DNA of 6,909 bases from positions 1 through 6,909 of the forward strand of contig CALQED020000062.1 of assembly GCA_943329505.2 (NCBI GenBank), in the 5' to 3' direction. Below the pieces are notes generated by a model that saw only the letters and a list, made by a program, of their open reading frames with translations, had not been told where the DNA came from and did not search any database. How positions within the stretch are numbered: position 1 is the first letter of the stretch; each line of letters starts with the position of its first letter. Shown here piece by piece: positions 6,152 to 6,909 of this stretch. The translations under genes and the position numbers were made by a program. This DNA comes from Polynucleobacter meluiroseus (GTDB lineage Bacteria; Pseudomonadota; Gammaproteobacteria; Burkholderiales; Burkholderiaceae).

Positions 6152-6156
6152 TCCTT
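6152..6156 (-). promoter_or_regulatory. Ribosome binding site AAGGA deciding the gamma-subunit start
   Basis: On the minus strand AAGGA ends 7 bases before the ATG at 6144 but only 1 base before the ATG at 6150. This favours the inner start. The 47-base gap around it is AT-rich and shows only a weak 5-pair hairpin (AAACG/CGTTT), so it should be open to ribosomes. Confidence 0.7.
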
Positions 6157-6191
6157 AAACGTTTTCGTTTTATTTATTGTTATTTAGATGA

Positions 6192-6428
6192 TCACTTAAC
6201 GCGACTGTATTCGTTTTGACCTTGGTTACGCTTGTCAACCGACTCAGTCCAACTACCCTGATTTCCAGGAGTCCAGTTCTTAGTCATGAACCCATTATCT
6301 GCACCCATATATGGCGCAACATCAGGTCGCTTTGCTGCTTTAGCCGCAATTTCTGGCGGCTCAGAACATGCGGCCAACAAAGTCGCTGCTGCAAAACATA
6401 CGCCAAGAGTTTTGAAATTGAATTTCAT
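6192..6428 (-). CDS. Small lipoprotein encoded between formate dehydrogenase beta and gamma subunits
   Basis: This is a 78-residue predicted lipoprotein. It starts MKFNFK, has a hydrophobic run (8-20) and a lipobox LAAC at 18-21, so C21 should be lipidated. Serine at the +2 position (and no aspartate) suggests sorting to the outer membrane under the E. coli rule. The mature chain of 58 residues is hydrophilic (PYMGADNGFM, NWTPGNQGSW, NEYSRVK) with no recognised domain. Its ATG shares one base with the beta-subunit stop (TAATG), and a good Shine-Dalgarno sequence GGGAGC lies about 7 bases upstream inside the beta gene, so the two are translationally coupled. The position between two structural subunits suggests it belongs to the formate dehydrogenase complex or its assembly. 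That is inference; I know of no studied homologue. Confidence 0.85.
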   Translation of the reverse strand: MKFNFKTLGVCFAAATLLAACSEPPEIAAKAAKRPDVAPYMGADNGFMTKNWTPGNQGSWTESVDKRNQGQNEYSRVK

Positions 6429-6909
6429 TATTTAGCTCCCGGAATTTTTGCAGCAGGCGTTGCTGTCGGCGCCGGTGTATCTGGTCCACCATAGGCAGTA
6501 GTCCAACCAAAGGCTTTGGAACCTGGATACTTGCCGTTTTTCTCGCGATTAGCGACACGTTGATTAAAGATGCCACCAATCACATCGCCATCACCACCAA
6601 TCAAAGCCTTGGTAGAACACATCTCAGCACAGAGCGGGAGCTTACCTTCGGCCAATCGATTACGGCCATATTTCTCGAACTCGGCAACGCTACCATTTGC
6701 TTCTGGACCACCGCTGCAGAAGGTGCACTTATCCATCTTGCTTCGAGTACCAAAAGCACCCTGACTCAAGAACTGTGGCGCTCCAAATGGGCAGGCAAAT
6801 GAGCAGTAACCGCAACCAATACAAATATCCTTGTCATGCAGCACTACGCCTTCATCAGTGCGGTAGAAGCAATCTACTGGACAGACGGCCATACAAGGCG
6901 CATCAGTAC
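6428..6909 (-). CDS. fdhB: Formate dehydrogenase beta subunit, 4Fe-4S ferredoxin type, 5'-truncated by window edge
   Basis: This is the electron-transfer subunit that carries electrons from the Mo/W catalytic subunit to the cytochrome b. The frame is open to the window edge, where it reads TDAPCMAVCPVDCFY, so the methionine at 6892 is internal and the start is outside. Numbered from that methionine, visible cluster ligands are the end of one motif (C4-P, preceded by PCM), CIGCGYCSFACP (24-35), CTFC (56-59) and C88/C92 in LCAEMC. The 28-residue spacing between CTFC and C88 is longer than in E. coli FdoH and contains EFEKYGRNRLAEGKLPLC. After about residue 100 there is a short tail rich in Pro, Ala and Thr and no C-terminal membrane helix, whereas E. 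coli FdnH/FdoH has one. The alpha subunit gene is presumably upstream, off the right edge. Its stop overlaps the lipoprotein start as TAATG. Confidence 0.92.
   Translation of the reverse strand, partial: TDAPCMAVCPVDCFYRTDEGVVLHDKDICIGCGYCSFACPFGAPQFLSQGAFGTRSKMDKCTFCSGGPEANGSVAEFEKYGRNRLAEGKLPLCAEMCSTKALIGGDGDVIGGIFNQRVANREKNGKYPGSKAFGWTTAYGGPDTPAPTATPAAKIPGAK

Noticed and set aside
6145..6191. AAACG-TTTT-CGTTT hairpin followed by an AT-rich tract between the lipoprotein and gamma genes, as a terminator or attenuator.
   Set aside because: The stem is only five pairs and AT-rich, and the T-rich side is on the plus strand, opposite to the genes. It is better explained as an AT-rich leader for the gamma ribosome binding site.

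Overview
The window looks like a chromosome segment of a betaproteobacterium, probably Burkholderiaceae. Moderate GC content, very tight gene packing and a long-form membrane formate dehydrogenase gamma subunit together suggest something like Polynucleobacter. The taxonomic call is an inference from gene style, not from a marker gene. Coding density is nearly complete: no stretch without a gene reaches 100 bases. No tRNA, rRNA, CRISPR array, insertion sequence or phage gene is visible.

Layout, left to right. (1) Positions 1-901 (+) hold the C-terminal part of a class III (CaiB/BaiF) CoA-transferase whose start lies outside the window. It converges on, and overlaps by 4 bases, (2) a three-gene minus-strand operon, 3325 down to 898. 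Its genes are a 64-residue Bfd-like [2Fe-2S] protein, an endonuclease/exonuclease/phosphatase (EEP) family enzyme, and a cardiolipin synthase translationally coupled to the EEP gene by an ATGA overlap. The last two recall the E. coli ybhP-clsB pair. (3) Across a 68-base divergent intergenic region lie two overlapping plus-strand genes (3394-4789) for the permease and ATPase of a tungstate-type (Tup) ABC transporter, with no substrate-binding protein gene in view. (4) Converging on them is the tail of a minus-strand formate dehydrogenase operon (6909 down to 4803): the end of the Fe-S beta subunit, a 78-residue lipoprotein, the cytochrome b gamma subunit with a signal-peptide-bearing N-terminal extension, and a 91-residue exported Ala/Pro-rich protein.

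How the parts may work together. The membrane-bound formate dehydrogenase would oxidise formate outside the cytoplasmic membrane, pass electrons through the beta subunit's Fe-S clusters to the gamma subunit's hemes, and then to quinone. Its catalytic alpha subunit, presumably encoded just beyond the right edge, needs a Mo or W bis-pterin cofactor. The neighbouring Tup-type transporter would supply the metal, so a tungsten-using enzyme is a reasonable hypothesis. A hairpin plus U-tract reading on the minus strand lies inside the 3' end of the ATPase gene and is a good candidate terminator for the formate dehydrogenase operon. Nothing here is a clearly new system. The most interesting items are the two small exported proteins in the formate dehydrogenase operon, the orphan Tup pair, the embedded terminator, a palindrome against the tupB start codon, and the Bfd-EEP-Cls operon.
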